Shown here in pieces: positions 40,331 through 50,091 of a stretch of 64,000 nt of DNA (its first letter is position 1; each line of letters begins with the position of its first letter). The position numbers and the translations under genes were made by a program. The stretch is from Deltaproteobacteria bacterium. Its GTDB lineage: Bacteria > Desulfobacterota > Desulfuromonadia > Desulfuromonadales > BM103. The DNA is taken from assembly GCA_024636215.1 (NCBI GenBank), contig JAGXHL010000007.1:14140-78139 (forward strand), read 5' to 3'. Under the pieces are notes generated by a model that did no database searches, was not told where the DNA came from, and saw only the letters and a program-made list of their open reading frames with translations.

Positions 40331-41627
40331 GCTTCTCTCCGGATTCAGGTAGTGAGCTGTGCCGCTTAAGCTGCGCTTGCGCCGGTTTATTGCTGTTATC
40401 CGGTCGATAAGACCACATGTTGCCGCCATGCAGGGAATTGAATAATTCCTCGTAGGCCTCGAGAGCGGCGGCGCGGTTGCTCTCATCGATGCTGATCGCC
40501 CGGTCCGCAAAATCGTGACACCAGCGACATTCTTCGCAATCGAGATCCCTGCAACTGGCCGTACGGAAGCGTTCCATGAAGCCGTCGAGCGCCCGGTTAT
40601 CGATATAGACCGGCGCCCGCCCTTCAAGCGGACGGGTCATGCCACGCAGTTCGGCCAGTCGTTTCAGCGGCAGCATACGCAGCGGGTTGGCCAGTGCCGG
40701 TCTGAGAATAAAACGCAGCAGCCAGCCGAGGCTGTGGTTGTAATAGCGGTGGTTCTCTTTAACGCCCTTGAAGCCATAGGCCTGGATCAAATCGAGCAGG
40801 TTGCCGTCGTAACGGCGGCCGGCATAGGCCTTGACCCGGGTCATCATCATTGCGGTGGGAATGTCGCGTTCGGCGATCTTGAACAGGTCGTAACCGATTT
40901 CTTCATAGAGATGCAGATCCTCGGGGCGGATCCATTCGGAACGAATGTAGTGCACCGGGTTGCGCAGCTTCATCTCGGTGCATTTCAAAAAACACCAGTC
41001 GATGAAGAACCCTTTGTTTTCATGCCAGGATTGGCCGGTGTGGGCCAGGGCGTTCATATGCATGGGCGACATGGCGCAACCGGTCAGACAGTTGTTGTTG
41101 GCCATCAGTTCAAGATCGCATTTGACCGCTTTGCGGATTTCCGCCAGGGTCTCCAGTTCACGATTGACCAGGATGCTATCAAGAACGATGCAATCGGCAC
41201 CGAGTTCCTCCCACATCTGTGCTTTGCGCACCCGGTCAACGCCGCCGAATACCGAGATGCGCACCTTGAGGTGCGGCTGACGGGCCTTGATCAGCTGCAG
41301 CATGAAGGGTGAAGCAACGGTCACCGCCGTGACGCCGATATCGCTAATCCAGTCGAGCAGTGCGTAGATCTCCTTTTGCCCCTTACGGGTGATTTCACGA
41401 TTGCCCATGCAGGATGCGTTCAACAGGTAGTTGAAGGCTATCCCGGAATGACGGGCATGCTTGACGTGCTCGGCCAGCTGGCGTCGCGACACTTTGGCCA
41501 ATTGATAGGGAGCCCGTCCTCCGCCGACCGCATCGGTCTGCAGTTTGCCGAACAACTCGGTGACCGGGTAGTCGCGGCACTGTTCGATCAGCTCATGATC
41601 AAAATTGGTTGCGATGCTTAATCTCAT
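40314..41627 (-). CDS. Peptidase U32-family protein with two cysteine clusters
   Basis: A 437-residue U32-family protein. Several non-protease members of the family (UbiU/UbiV, TrhP, RlhA) are 4Fe-4S proteins or partners in oxygen-independent hydroxylation. Here Cys180 and Cys184 (ANNNCLTGC) and Cys212 and Cys216 (DWCFLKC) form one set of four. Cys359, 364, 367 and 370 (SCRDLDCEECRWC) form a second. AGGAAG precedes the ATG. It lies between a type III PKS and a UbiE-like methyltransferase, overlapping the latter. A role as hydroxylase of the polyketide product is inference. Confidence 0.82.
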   Translation of the reverse strand: MRLSIATNFDHELIEQCRDYPVTELFGKLQTDAVGGGRAPYQLAKVSRRQLAEHVKHARHSGIAFNYLLNASCMGNREITRKGQKEIYALLDWISDIGVTAVTVASPFMLQLIKARQPHLKVRISVFGGVDRVRKAQMWEELGADCIVLDSILVNRELETLAEIRKAVKCDLELMANNNCLTGCAMSPMHMNALAHTGQSWHENKGFFIDWCFLKCTEMKLRNPVHYIRSEWIRPEDLHLYEEIGYDLFKIAERDIPTAMMMTRVKAYAGRRYDGNLLDLIQAYGFKGVKENHRYYNHSLGWLLRFILRPALANPLRMLPLKRLAELRGMTRPLEGRAPVYIDNRALDGFMERFRTASCRDLDCEECRWCHDFADRAISIDESNRAAALEAYEELFNSLHGGNMWSYRPDNSNKPAQAQLKRHSSLPESGEKHVAKP

Positions 41628-41643
41628 TGATTAACTTCCTGGC

Positions 41644-41676
41644 AGCCGGCTCATGAATAGTCCGACAAGCTGCTGG
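41644..41676. repeat. Fragment of the MITE-like element
   Basis: The 33 bases from GCCGGCTCATGAATAGTCCG to GCTGCTGGAC match one terminus of the complete element, with a few changes and a degraded CTAG end. They lie in the spacer between the PKS stop and the U32 start. Confidence 0.75.
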
Positions 41677-41704
41677 ACTTCAACTTCAACGCCCTGCTGC
41701 CGGT

Positions 41705-42862
41705 TCAGGCCTGGGCCAGAAGGGTTTCAGCAGTGGCTTCTGCCTGCTTCGGCTGGTGAGACCGCTGTACCTGCAATAACCCCATCTCGACCGTCAAGCC
41801 GGGGCCGAAAGCCATGGCACAGACATCTTCCTGGAGGGGTCCGTCCTGCTGCATAATGTCCTGCAAGACAAACAGCACAGTTGCGCTGCTCATGTTGCCG
41901 TATTGGCGCAAAATCTTGCGGGAGGCCGCGACCTGGTGCTCTTCAAGGCCGAGGCTTTCCGCAACCTTGTCAACGATCGCCTTGCCGCCCGGATGGACCG
42001 CCCAGCGTGAAATGTCCTGCAGCTCGAGTTGGCCGGAAACCAGGAGCGGTTGCACGGCGTCCCGAATCTTTGCACCGATGATTTTAGGCACGTAGCTTGA
42101 CAGGGCAATATCGAAGCCCAAATCGCCGATCGTCCAAGCCATGGCGTCTTTACCACTCGGAATCAGGCTCGAATGAAATTCACCGAGCTGATAACAGCTC
42201 TGATCTTCTCCCGGTGTGCGGGCGCTGACGATGGCAGCGGCCGCCCCGTCAGCGAAGAGTGAGTTGGCCAGCATTGAATCTTCTCCGCCGTGGATCTGCA
42301 AATGCAGGGTGCAGAGTTCCAGGCAAATGACCAGAACCACGGCTTCAGGGTCTGCTTCGCAGAATTGTTTGGCCATGCGCAAGCCGGGAAAAGCCGCATA
42401 GCAACCCATAAAACCGAGACTGTAGCGCTGGGTGGCATGGGACAGGCCGAGCTCATTAACGATGTGGTAGTCGGGGCCGGGATTGCAGAAGCCGGTGCAG
42501 GAAACGGTGATCACGTGCGTGACCTCGGATGGCTCGAGCCCGGGACAGTTGTTGATGGTCTGCCGGGCCAGCTTGACCGAGAGGTGTTGAGATTCACGGC
42601 TGTAAATCTTGTTGCGTTCGGCCGTGGACAACTCGCGACGTTTACCATCCGAACCGAGGGGGAAAAAGTCACCGGGCAGATTGTTGTCGAAAGAGCTGAT
42701 CACGCTGTGCCGCTTGTCAATCGCCGATTTCCGGTAAAGAGCCCGAACCATACGGCGCTGCCGTTCGTCATCGGTCCATTCCTGCATTTTTTTGCTGGCA
42801 TATTCCTGAGAATAGACCTTCTCGGGTGTCATGGTTTCAAGATGCTGGATCCATATGGACAT
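41705..42862 (-). CDS. Type III polyketide synthase (chalcone/stilbene synthase-like)
   Basis: A 385-residue thiolase-fold enzyme that condenses an acyl-CoA with malonyl-CoA units without an acyl carrier protein. The catalytic triad is readable: Cys154 in GFMGCYAAFPG, His290 in AVHPGGKA, and Asn323 in YGNMSSATV. The FGPGLTVEMGLL loop near the C-terminus is the family GFGPG-type signature. AAGGAGAC precedes the ATG. Bacterial members often make alkylresorcinols, alkylpyrones or phloroglucinol. It heads a minus-strand cluster with a U32 protein and a UbiE-like methyltransferase, pointing to a modified phenolic lipid or quinone; the product is inference. Confidence 0.95.
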   Translation of the reverse strand: MSIWIQHLETMTPEKVYSQEYASKKMQEWTDDERQRRMVRALYRKSAIDKRHSVISSFDNNLPGDFFPLGSDGKRRELSTAERNKIYSRESQHLSVKLARQTINNCPGLEPSEVTHVITVSCTGFCNPGPDYHIVNELGLSHATQRYSLGFMGCYAAFPGLRMAKQFCEADPEAVVLVICLELCTLHLQIHGGEDSMLANSLFADGAAAAIVSARTPGEDQSCYQLGEFHSSLIPSGKDAMAWTIGDLGFDIALSSYVPKIIGAKIRDAVQPLLVSGQLELQDISRWAVHPGGKAIVDKVAESLGLEEHQVAASRKILRQYGNMSSATVLFVLQDIMQQDGPLQEDVCAMAFGPGLTVEMGLLQVQRSHQPKQAEATAETLLAQA

Positions 42863-43242
42863 GGATGTCTCCTTAACTTTTCAGTCGGGCCTAGCGACCG
42901 GACCGTTATTACTGCCGCAAGAGGATCTCAACTTCAACCTGCGCCAAGTCATCAACCTTGATGAAACCCAGCACGCTGGGGGGGCTTCAACTGAAAGCTT
43001 GTCAAGGAAAGAGGACAGTCCCTCACAGTATAAACGGAATCCTGCCAATGTCTTGTGAAACACGGCAACATAATTGCAGCTTGTTGGTTTGCGGCAGGGG
43101 GTTGCTGTGCTTTGAGGGGAGGGGTCGAGCAGCCACGGTTTCGGTTTTTTGCAAGGGTTCAGGCAGCTGTTCAGGCAGGGGTTGTTCGCAACGGTAGAAG
43201 AGCAGACCGCGTTCAAAGTCCTTCTGCAGTAATGGCGGAGTC
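42863..43242. other. 380-base non-coding spacer upstream of the type III PKS
   Basis: Open frames cross this stretch on both strands, but none has a ribosome site, family motif or conserved-looking start. A -35-like TTGACA on the minus strand near 43000-43010 lacks a good -10 partner. Nothing firm is recognised. Confidence 0.4.
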
Positions 43243-44016
43243 TCAGTCGCCGCCGGACGACTGTTCTTCGGAGTCTTCGTCTTCAACGGCTGCGCGGTGT
43301 TTGCCGAAAAGGCGCGCAATGATGATGCCGATTTCATAGAGCACGATGAAAGGCAGGGCCAGGGCTGTTTGTGAAAAGACATCGGGTGGCGTCAGTATGG
43401 CACCGATCAGGAACGCGGCAAGAAGAGCGAATTTGCGATTGCGTGCCAGCATTTTGTGATCAACAATGCCCATGCGAGCCAGGAAGAAGATGACCACGGG
43501 CAACTCGAAGACCAAACCAAAGGCGAGCAGCAGTTTGCTTGACAAGGAGAGATAAGAGCCCATGGAGAGCATGGCGTTGATGCCACCCGCGGCTGTGCCG
43601 AACTCGATAAGCACCTTGAAGGCCATGGGAAAGACGAAGGTGAAGCCGAAAAAAGCGCCGCTGGCAAAACAGAAAGAGCTAGCCAGGACAAAGGGGAAAA
43701 CGTAGCGCTTCTCGTTTGTATAGAGACCCGGCGCGATAAATGACCAGATCTGCCAGAAGATGATCGGCATGGAGACCAAAAGGCCGGCCAGCGCACCAAT
43801 TTTCAGGTAGGTAAAGAAGGGTTCGGTTGCCGTGATAAAGACCAGCGACGTCCCCTCGGGCAAGGCCTGGCGAACCGGGTCGGCGATCAGGTTGAAGAGT
43901 TGTTCGGAAAAAGAATAGCAGGCCAAAAAGGCCACCAGCCAGGAAATTCCCGAGATAATCAGCTTGCGGCGCAACTCTTCCAGATGAGTGGTCAACGGCA
44001 TCTGTTGATCACTCAT
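43243..44016 (-). CDS. tatC: Sec-independent protein translocase TatC
   Basis: A 257-residue six-helix membrane protein that recognises twin-arginine signal peptides. [13 protein letters not shown] at the N-terminus, [20 protein letters not shown] and the family Glu in the second periplasmic segment are present. The end is acidic ([13 protein letters not shown]). The start at 44016 has GAGGAGT, inside the tatB end. It forms a two-gene tat operon. Confidence 0.96.
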   Translation of the reverse strand: MSDQQMPLTTHLEELRRKLIISGISWLVAFLACYSFSEQLFNLIADPVRQALPEGTSLVFITATEPFFTYLKIGALAGLLVSMPIIFWQIWSFIAPGLYTNEKRYVFPFVLASSFCFASGAFFGFTFVFPMAFKVLIEFGTAAGGINAMLSMGSYLSLSSKLLLAFGLVFELPVVIFFLARMGIVDHKMLARNRKFALLAAFLIGAILTPPDVFSQTALALPFIVLYEIGIIIARLFGKHRAAVEDEDSEEQSSGGD

Positions 44017-44371
44017 TGCGTGACTCCTCGGTCTTTTCTTCGGCATTGAGCGGTGCTGATCCCTGGTCTGCCTTGTCGGGGCCAGGCTCCGATGTGGCCT
44101 TGGTTTGCGAATCGGCAGCGTTGGCTTCGTCGGGATAAGGGTTCGGCATGGCGCCTGGAGGGGTCAGCTTGACCGGTGGTGGCGTGGTCTTGTCTGTCTC
44201 CTGGCTGCGAACTTCGGCTTCGAAGGTCTGCTTCAGTTCATCGGAGGCACGTTTGAATTCGGCCAGACCGCGGCCGAGAGCTTTGGCGATATCGGGAAGC
44301 CGTTTCGGTCCAAGCACGACCAGGGCGATGACCATGATCATGAGGAGTTCTGGAAAACCTATACCAAACAT
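44009..44371 (-). CDS. tatB: Twin-arginine translocase subunit TatB (TatA/B family)
   Basis: A 120-residue protein with one N-terminal membrane helix ([21 protein letters not shown]), an amphipathic helix ([17 protein letters not shown]) and a proline- and acid-rich tail. The E in GFPEL and the GPKRLP turn match TatB; a combined TatA role is possible. It overlaps tatC by eight bases. The start at 44371 follows a weak ribosome site. Confidence 0.88.
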   Translation of the reverse strand: MFGIGFPELLMIMVIALVVLGPKRLPDIAKALGRGLAEFKRASDELKQTFEAEVRSQETDKTTPPPVKLTPPGAMPNPYPDEANAADSQTKATSEPGPDKADQGSAPLNAEEKTEESRNE

Positions 44372-44459
44372 ATACAATCACCATAAGCGGGTTTGAACGT
44401 GCGCTGAGAATACCGGCAAACGGAGGTCCTGTCAAGGCTGCTGAGACAGCTATAAGCGT

Positions 44460-44488
44460 TTGACATATCAAGGTTTTTACACTAGTAT
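44460..44488 (+). promoter_or_regulatory. nadA promoter
   Basis: A perfect TTGACA (44460-44465), a 17-base spacer and TAGTAT (44483-44488) lie 34 bases upstream of the nadA ATG. Confidence 0.7.
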
Positions 44489-44521
44489 ACGGCAATCTTT
44501 CAGCAAGGAAACGGTTGTAAC

Positions 44522-45436
44522 ATGAATCAGAACGATACCATAAAAGAAATCCTGCGTCTGGCAGACGAGCGCGATGCTCTGATCCTGGCCCATAATTACC
44601 AGCGCGATGAAATTCAGGAAATGGCCCATATTACAGGGGATTCCCTGGCTCTGTCGATGGAGGCCGCCCGCACCAACAAGTCGGTGATCGTTTTCTGTGG
44701 TGTCCACTTCATGGCAGAAAGCGCTGCCATCCTGGCTCCGGAAAAGACGGTTTTACTGCCGCGTCTAGATGCCGGCTGTCCGATGGCCGACATGATTACG
44801 GCAGAGGGTTTGCGAGAATTCAAAAAGCAGCATCCCGGGGTCCCCGTGGTGACCTATGTCAACTCGAGCGCTGCCGTCAAGGCCGAGAGTGATATCTGCT
44901 GCACAAGCTCCAATGCCGTCAATGTGGTTGCTTCACTCGCCGAGGAAGAAGTCATTCTTACTCCCGATCGTAATCTGGGGCGTTACATTGCCGCTCATGT
45001 GGATAAAACCTGTTACTTCTGGGATGGTTATTGTCCGACTCACGAACGGCTTAGCCTTGCGGATGTTGAGGCAATCAAGGCTGATTATCCTGACGCCCTG
45101 TTTATGGCACACCCGGAATGTCCACCAGAGGTGTTGGCGCAGGCCGATCATATCTGCTCAACCAGCGGTATGTACAGTTTCGCATCGGAAAATCCGGCCA
45201 AACAATTCATTGTCGGCACCGAAGCAGGCATCCTCTACCGCTTGCGCAAGGAGAATCCCGACAAAGAATTTATCCTGCCGACCACACGCTTGATCTGCCC
45301 GAATATGAAACTGACCTCACTTGAGGACATTCTCAAATCCTTGCAGACCATGAGCCCCCAGGTGACGGTTCCGGAAGAGGTCAGGGTTGCGGCCAGAATC
45401 ACCCTGGACCGGATGCTGGCCGTTCCACGTGACTGA
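44522..45436 (+). CDS. nadA: Quinolinate synthase A
   Basis: A 304-residue 4Fe-4S enzyme that condenses iminoaspartate with dihydroxyacetone phosphate in NAD synthesis. [15 protein letters not shown] at the N-terminus is conserved. The three cluster-binding cysteines lie in [19 protein letters not shown] and [12 protein letters not shown] segments of the three repeated domains, with C also in [16 protein letters not shown]. The length is standard. AAGGAAACGG precedes the ATG. Confidence 0.97.
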   Translation: MNQNDTIKEILRLADERDALILAHNYQRDEIQEMAHITGDSLALSMEAARTNKSVIVFCGVHFMAESAAILAPEKTVLLPRLDAGCPMADMITAEGLREFKKQHPGVPVVTYVNSSAAVKAESDICCTSSNAVNVVASLAEEEVILTPDRNLGRYIAAHVDKTCYFWDGYCPTHERLSLADVEAIKADYPDALFMAHPECPPEVLAQADHICSTSGMYSFASENPAKQFIVGTEAGILYRLRKENPDKEFILPTTRLICPNMKLTSLEDILKSLQTMSPQVTVPEEVRVAARITLDRMLAVPRD

Positions 45437-45522
45437 TTGATCTCGTCCTGTGCTTTGCTGTTTTGCTACGAATCCAGGTTTGATTGATGAAGGTGGAGTG
45501 ATGGTCTGCTGCGGGTATCGAT

Positions 45523-48500
45523 ATGTCAGAACCGACTGAAGCCCGTTTTCAGCAGAGCAGTCTCGCCGGCCTTCAACATCCTTTCGCTGCCGGTGTGTTC
45601 GGGCGCAGTGAAATTCTCGGCCTCAAAGGCAGCAGTGACGCCTGGTTTGCCGCGGGGCTGTTGGCTCGCAAGGAGAGTGCCGAAATTCTCCTGGTCGTTG
45701 CTCCCGATCAGGCTGAAGCTCAGCGATTTTACCGGGCTCTGAGTTTTTTCCACGGCCGTCAGGCCGATATCCTCTTCTTCCCGCACTGGGAAACCGAACC
45801 TTACACCCCCTTAAGCCCCCACCCAGAAATAGAGGCAACCCGATTATCGACCCTCGCTGCTCTTGTCAAAGGTCGCGGCAAAGCGGTGATCACAACAGTT
45901 AAAGCCTTGCAGCAGAAAATTCTGCCTCGTCAGGTTCTCGAATCCCTGAGTCTGCAGCTTGAGGTTGGTGGTGAGATGCCGCGTGACACCCTTCTGCAGG
46001 GGCTGGCTTCGCTCGGTTACCAGCGCGTCAGCCTGGTTGAAGATCGCGGCAGCTTTGCCGTGCGTGGCGATCTGGTGGATCTTTTCCCGCCCATGCTAGA
46101 ACAGCCGGTACGCCTGGCGTTCTTTGGTGACGAACTTGAAGAGCTCCGTAGCTTTGACCCCGTCAGCCAACGTTCCGGTGATCAGCATCTGGTGCGCCTG
46201 GAGCTGGCTCCGGCCCGGGAAATGATACTGGCCGGCAGCCATCTGGAAACCTTTACCCGTCGTTGCAAGGAGCGCTGTGACGATCTCGAAATTCCCCGTG
46301 CCCAGCGTGAAGCGATTCTTGATGACGTGCGCGAAGGCTTGCTTGGACCCGGGCGAGAGAACCTCCTGCCGCTTAATTACGAGTCCCTCGATAGCCTTTT
46401 TGACTATCTGGGATCTTATTGCTGGGTCATGCTTGATCCTGCTGCAATCACCACGGCTGCTGATGAATTTTGCGAGGCCATAAACAGTGGTGAAAAACGC
46501 GCGCAGAGCAACTCCGAACCGTTTGTGCCGGCGCAGGAATTTTATCTTTCCGCTCAGGAGCTGGATGCACGCTTTAATCAGGGGCCGCGTATCGATCTGG
46601 CCTCGCTGCAGGTCTATCAGCTCGAAGAAGAGCACCCTGTTTATCGGGTTCCGGTTCTCGGCAATACCGACCTGCGTCCCGACCATGCCACTCATGACGG
46701 CAGCCTGGCTCCCCTTGTCGAACGACTGCAGGACTGGCTGCATGAGGACTGGAGAGTTTTGATCGTTTGTCATCAGCGCGGTCAGGCGGAGCGACTGCTT
46801 GATCTGCTGGCGCCGAGGGAATTACCCCTGAACTGGGAGCCGGAACTGTTGTCCGGTCGCAGCTTTGCACAGGGGATCACCGTGACCACCGGCCTGCTGG
46901 ACAGTGGTTTCAGGCTGGTCGATGAAAAGCTCGTCGTCATCTGTGATGATGAAATCTTCGGACCGCGTTCGCATCGTAAAGTGCGCCCTCGGCAACGGCT
47001 GTTTGAATCCTCGCTGGCTGACTTGAAGGCTTCCGACCTGGTCGTGCATGCCGATTATGGCATCGGTCGCTATCTGGGTCTGGTCCATTTGCAGACCGGC
47101 GCGGTCGAGGGCGACTTTATCCATCTCGAATATGCCGGGGAGGATCGTCTCTACCTTCCTGTTGAGCGCATCGAAAAAGTGCAGAAGTATCTGTCGGAGG
47201 GTTCTACGCCGCGCCTGGATAAGATGGGCAGCGGCGCCTGGGAAAAAGCCAAACTGCGGGCCCGGGCGACGATCGAGGAGATGGCTCGTGACCTGCTGCA
47301 GATGCAGGCCCGCCGGCAGCTGGCTGAGGGCTTCAGCTACAGCCCTCCGGATCGGCTCTTTCGTGAGTTCGAAGCGGCCTTTCCCCACGAAGAAACCCCC
47401 GACCAGCTGGAGGCGATTGAAGCGGTCATCGAAGATATGGTTTCCGAGCGGCCGGTCGATCGCCTGATCTGTGGTGATGTCGGTTACGGCAAGACCGAGG
47501 TCGCGATCCGGGCGGCCTTCAAGGCGGTCCTCGACAGTCGCCAGGTGGCCATCCTGGTGCCGACCACGGTGCTGGCCCGTCAGCATCTGGAAACCTTCCG
47601 GCAGCGATTTGCCGATTATCCGGTGAGCGTTGACATGCTGTCACGCTTCCGGACTGCAGCCGAACAGAAACGAATCCTTCAACGCACAGCGGCCGGACAG
47701 GTTGATATCCTGATCGGTACGCACCGCCTGTTGCAGCGTGATGTGCATTTCAAAAACCTGGGCCTGATTGTCATCGATGAGGAACAGCGCTTCGGTGTGA
47801 CGCATAAGGAACGCCTTAAGAAGATGCGGGCCGAGGTCGATGTTCTGACCCTGACCGCGACGCCGATTCCGAGAACCTTGCATTTAAGCCTGGCCGGTTT
47901 GCGGGAGTTGTCGATCATCGACACCCCGCCGATTGATCGGCAGGCGATCCGTACCTATGTCACCCGCTTTGACGATGATCTGATTCGCGACGCCATTCTG
48001 CGCGAACTGCGTCGTGGTGGCCAGGTCTACTTTGTCCACAACCGGGTGCAGTCGATCGGTGCCATGGCTGATTTTCTACGCCAGCTGGTCCCCCAGGCCA
48101 AGGTCGGTGTCGGCCATGGGCAGATGCCGGAAAAACAGCTTGAGACAGTCATGCTCGATTTTATTGAAGGGCGAACCAATTTGCTGGTTTGCACAACGAT
48201 CATAGAAAACGGCATCGATATCTCTTCGGCGAATACCATGATCATCAACCGGGCGGACTGTTTCGGTTTGTCACAGCTCTACCAGTTGCGCGGTCGGGTC
48301 GGTCGTTCCCATCAACGTGCCTACGCCTACCTGATGATCCCCGGTGAAGGCTTGCTGACCAGAGATGCTCGCGAACGCCTCAAGGTGCTGCAGGAACAGG
48401 CGGAGCTGGGCGCTGGTTTTCGCATCGCCCGTCACGACCTTGAGTTGCGTGGAGCCGGCGACCTGCTTGGAGCCCGCCAGGCCGGTCAAGTCGCAGTGAT

Positions 48501-49011
48501 CGGTTTTGAAATGTATACGGAACTGCTCGAAGAAACTATCCAGGAGCTGCAGGGTCAAAGCCGCGAAGAGTCAGTTGATCCGGAAATCCGCCTGGGCCTT
48601 TCCGCTTTTCTGCCGGAGTCTTATGTCGCTGATCCCAATCAGCGTCTGGTTCTTTACCGCAAGCTTGCTTCCGCCAGCTCTGATGTCGAACTCTACCAGG
48701 CCGCCGATGAATTGCGCGACCGCTACGGTGAGCTGCCGCAGGCGGCAGAACTCCTGCTGGAGGTGATGAAACTGCGTGTCCTGATGAAACAGCTGCATGT
48801 CGAGCTGGCAGAGTTTGACGGCCACAACCTGGTGTTTGCCTTCCCGGGCCATACCAGAGTTGCTCCGGAACAGATCCTGGCCCTGCTCGAAGACGGCAAG
48901 AAGTATTCCTTCAGCCCTGATTACCGCTTGAGCATCCGTCTCGGCAGGGTCGCCAGGCAAGAGGTCCTGACAATCGCTAAAAAGGAATTGCAAGCTTTTT
49001 GTCGGCTATGA
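45523..49011 (+). CDS. mfd: Transcription-repair coupling factor Mfd
   Basis: An 1162-residue SF2 translocase that removes stalled RNA polymerase and recruits UvrA. The N-terminal UvrB-like part has FPHWETEPYTPLSPHPE. The RNA polymerase-interaction domain has VVHADYGIGRYLGL and GDFIHLEYAGEDRLYLPV. The motor has GDVGYGKTEVAIRAAFKA (motif I), VIDEEQRFGVTHKE (motif II) and LTATPIPRTLHLSL (motif III), with QLRGRVGRSHQRAYAYL (motif VI). The C-terminal TRCF domain is complete. It precedes two parvulin genes, and uvrA lies 4 kb further on. Confidence 0.98.
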   Translation: MSEPTEARFQQSSLAGLQHPFAAGVFGRSEILGLKGSSDAWFAAGLLARKESAEILLVVAPDQAEAQRFYRALSFFHGRQADILFFPHWETEPYTPLSPHPEIEATRLSTLAALVKGRGKAVITTVKALQQKILPRQVLESLSLQLEVGGEMPRDTLLQGLASLGYQRVSLVEDRGSFAVRGDLVDLFPPMLEQPVRLAFFGDELEELRSFDPVSQRSGDQHLVRLELAPAREMILAGSHLETFTRRCKERCDDLEIPRAQREAILDDVREGLLGPGRENLLPLNYESLDSLFDYLGSYCWVMLDPAAITTAADEFCEAINSGEKRAQSNSEPFVPAQEFYLSAQELDARFNQGPRIDLASLQVYQLEEEHPVYRVPVLGNTDLRPDHATHDGSLAPLVERLQDWLHEDWRVLIVCHQRGQAERLLDLLAPRELPLNWEPELLSGRSFAQGITVTTGLLDSGFRLVDEKLVVICDDEIFGPRSHRKVRPRQRLFESSLADLKASDLVVHADYGIGRYLGLVHLQTGAVEGDFIHLEYAGEDRLYLPVERIEKVQKYLSEGSTPRLDKMGSGAWEKAKLRARATIEEMARDLLQMQARRQLAEGFSYSPPDRLFREFEAAFPHEETPDQLEAIEAVIEDMVSERPVDRLICGDVGYGKTEVAIRAAFKAVLDSRQVAILVPTTVLARQHLETFRQRFADYPVSVDMLSRFRTAAEQKRILQRTAAGQVDILIGTHRLLQRDVHFKNLGLIVIDEEQRFGVTHKERLKKMRAEVDVLTLTATPIPRTLHLSLAGLRELSIIDTPPIDRQAIRTYVTRFDDDLIRDAILRELRRGGQVYFVHNRVQSIGAMADFLRQLVPQAKVGVGHGQMPEKQLETVMLDFIEGRTNLLVCTTIIENGIDISSANTMIINRADCFGLSQLYQLRGRVGRSHQRAYAYLMIPGEGLLTRDARERLKVLQEQAELGAGFRIARHDLELRGAGDLLGARQAGQVAVIGFEMYTELLEETIQELQGQSREESVDPEIRLGLSAFLPESYVADPNQRLVLYRKLASASSDVELYQAADELRDRYGELPQAAELLLEVMKLRVLMKQLHVELAEFDGHNLVFAFPGHTRVAPEQILALLEDGKKYSFSPDYRLSIRLGRVARQEVLTIAKKELQAFCRL

Positions 49012-49057
49012 TAGGTTGAACGCCTTCTCTTCGATGATTCGGAAACAATGAATAAGC

Positions 49058-50011
49058 ATGCATAGAACACACTTACGCATACCCATGCTTTTCCTCTGCC
49101 TGCTCGTTCTGGCCGTTGGCTGTAGCTCCGAGCCCGCCGTAGAAGCCATACCACCATTGATTGTGATCAATGATCAGGAGATCAGCAAGGCGGATTTTCT
49201 CGTCGAATTCGAACAAAGTCTGCAAAAAGACCAGCAGCTGAGCGGTATCGAGCGCGAGGAACTGCAGCGCTCCTTCCTGGTGCAGTTGATCGACCGGGAG
49301 CTGATTCATGGCGAAGCCAGGCGCCTTAACATCGCACTGACAGATGCTGATGTTGAAGCGGCCCTGCAGGGCTACCGCCGGGATTATCCCGGCAGCAGCT
49401 TCGAAGAGATGCTCGCGGAACGCGGCTTGACCCTGGAGGCCTGGCGGGAAGAACTGAAAGAGAGCCTGATCATGGAGAAACTCCTTGAACAGGCGGTTTA
49501 TCCGATGGTTTCGGTGACTGACCAAGAAGTTGCCGACTATTTCAGGGACAATCCTGCTCAGTTTGATCGTCCTGAGCAGGTCAGGGCCAGACAAATTGTC
49601 GTTGCGGAGGAAGCGCAGGGCCAGGAGCTTCTCGGCCTGTTGCGTCAGGGGCGTTCTTTTGCCGAGGTTGCCGAAGAGTACTCTTTGTCACCGGATGCAC
49701 TGCAGGGTGGTGATCTGGGCTTCTTTGGTCGTGGAGAGATGCCGCCGGAATTTGACGCGATTGTCTTTGACCTGCCGGTCAAGCGGTTGAGCGACCTGGT
49801 CAAAAGTGAATACGGCTATCATATTTTCCTGGTTGAGGAAAAACGCAAGGCAAAACGCCTCAATAAAAAAGAAGCCTCCGAGGAGATACGGACCATCCTT
49901 GAGGCAGCCAAAAAAGAAGAAGGTTACCTCTCCTGGCTTCAGGATATGCGCGCCCGTGCCGTGATTTCCGTGGATTGGGCTCAGCTGGAAAAAAACCGCA
50001 GAAAGCAGTAA
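49058..50011 (+). CDS. Parvulin-type peptidyl-prolyl isomerase lipoprotein
   Basis: A 317-residue SurA/PrsA-like chaperone. The N-terminus is a lipoprotein signal ending LAVGC (Cys22). A SurA-N-like helical region follows, then the parvulin domain (about 180-270) with RARQIVVAEEAQGQ, FAEVAEEYSLSPDALQGGDLG and FFGRGEMPPEFD. It probably assists folding at the outer face of the periplasm. It begins 46 bases after mfd and precedes a second parvulin. Confidence 0.92.
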   Translation: MHRTHLRIPMLFLCLLVLAVGCSSEPAVEAIPPLIVINDQEISKADFLVEFEQSLQKDQQLSGIEREELQRSFLVQLIDRELIHGEARRLNIALTDADVEAALQGYRRDYPGSSFEEMLAERGLTLEAWREELKESLIMEKLLEQAVYPMVSVTDQEVADYFRDNPAQFDRPEQVRARQIVVAEEAQGQELLGLLRQGRSFAEVAEEYSLSPDALQGGDLGFFGRGEMPPEFDAIVFDLPVKRLSDLVKSEYGYHIFLVEEKRKAKRLNKKEASEEIRTILEAAKKEEGYLSWLQDMRARAVISVDWAQLEKNRRKQ

Positions 50012-50091
50012 CCGCTTTTCTCTGCAGGTTAAAGAGATAAGAAGCTGGTGTCAGGTGTATGAGTTTATTTTTCTCTAAGGAAAAGGACGTC

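Noticed and set aside
40331..40627. Upstream extension of the UbiE-like frame
   Set aside because: It overlaps the U32 gene in another frame and does not resemble any methyltransferase; the start at 40330 has a ribosome site.
43023..43382. A 119-residue minus-strand frame downstream of tatC
   Set aside because: Its first part is the tatC region in another frame, and the rest lacks a start codon and a ribosome site.
45425..45440. A parS-like sequence at the end of nadA
   Set aside because: The GTTCCACGTGA core matches, but the right half departs from consensus and the site is coding; likely chance.
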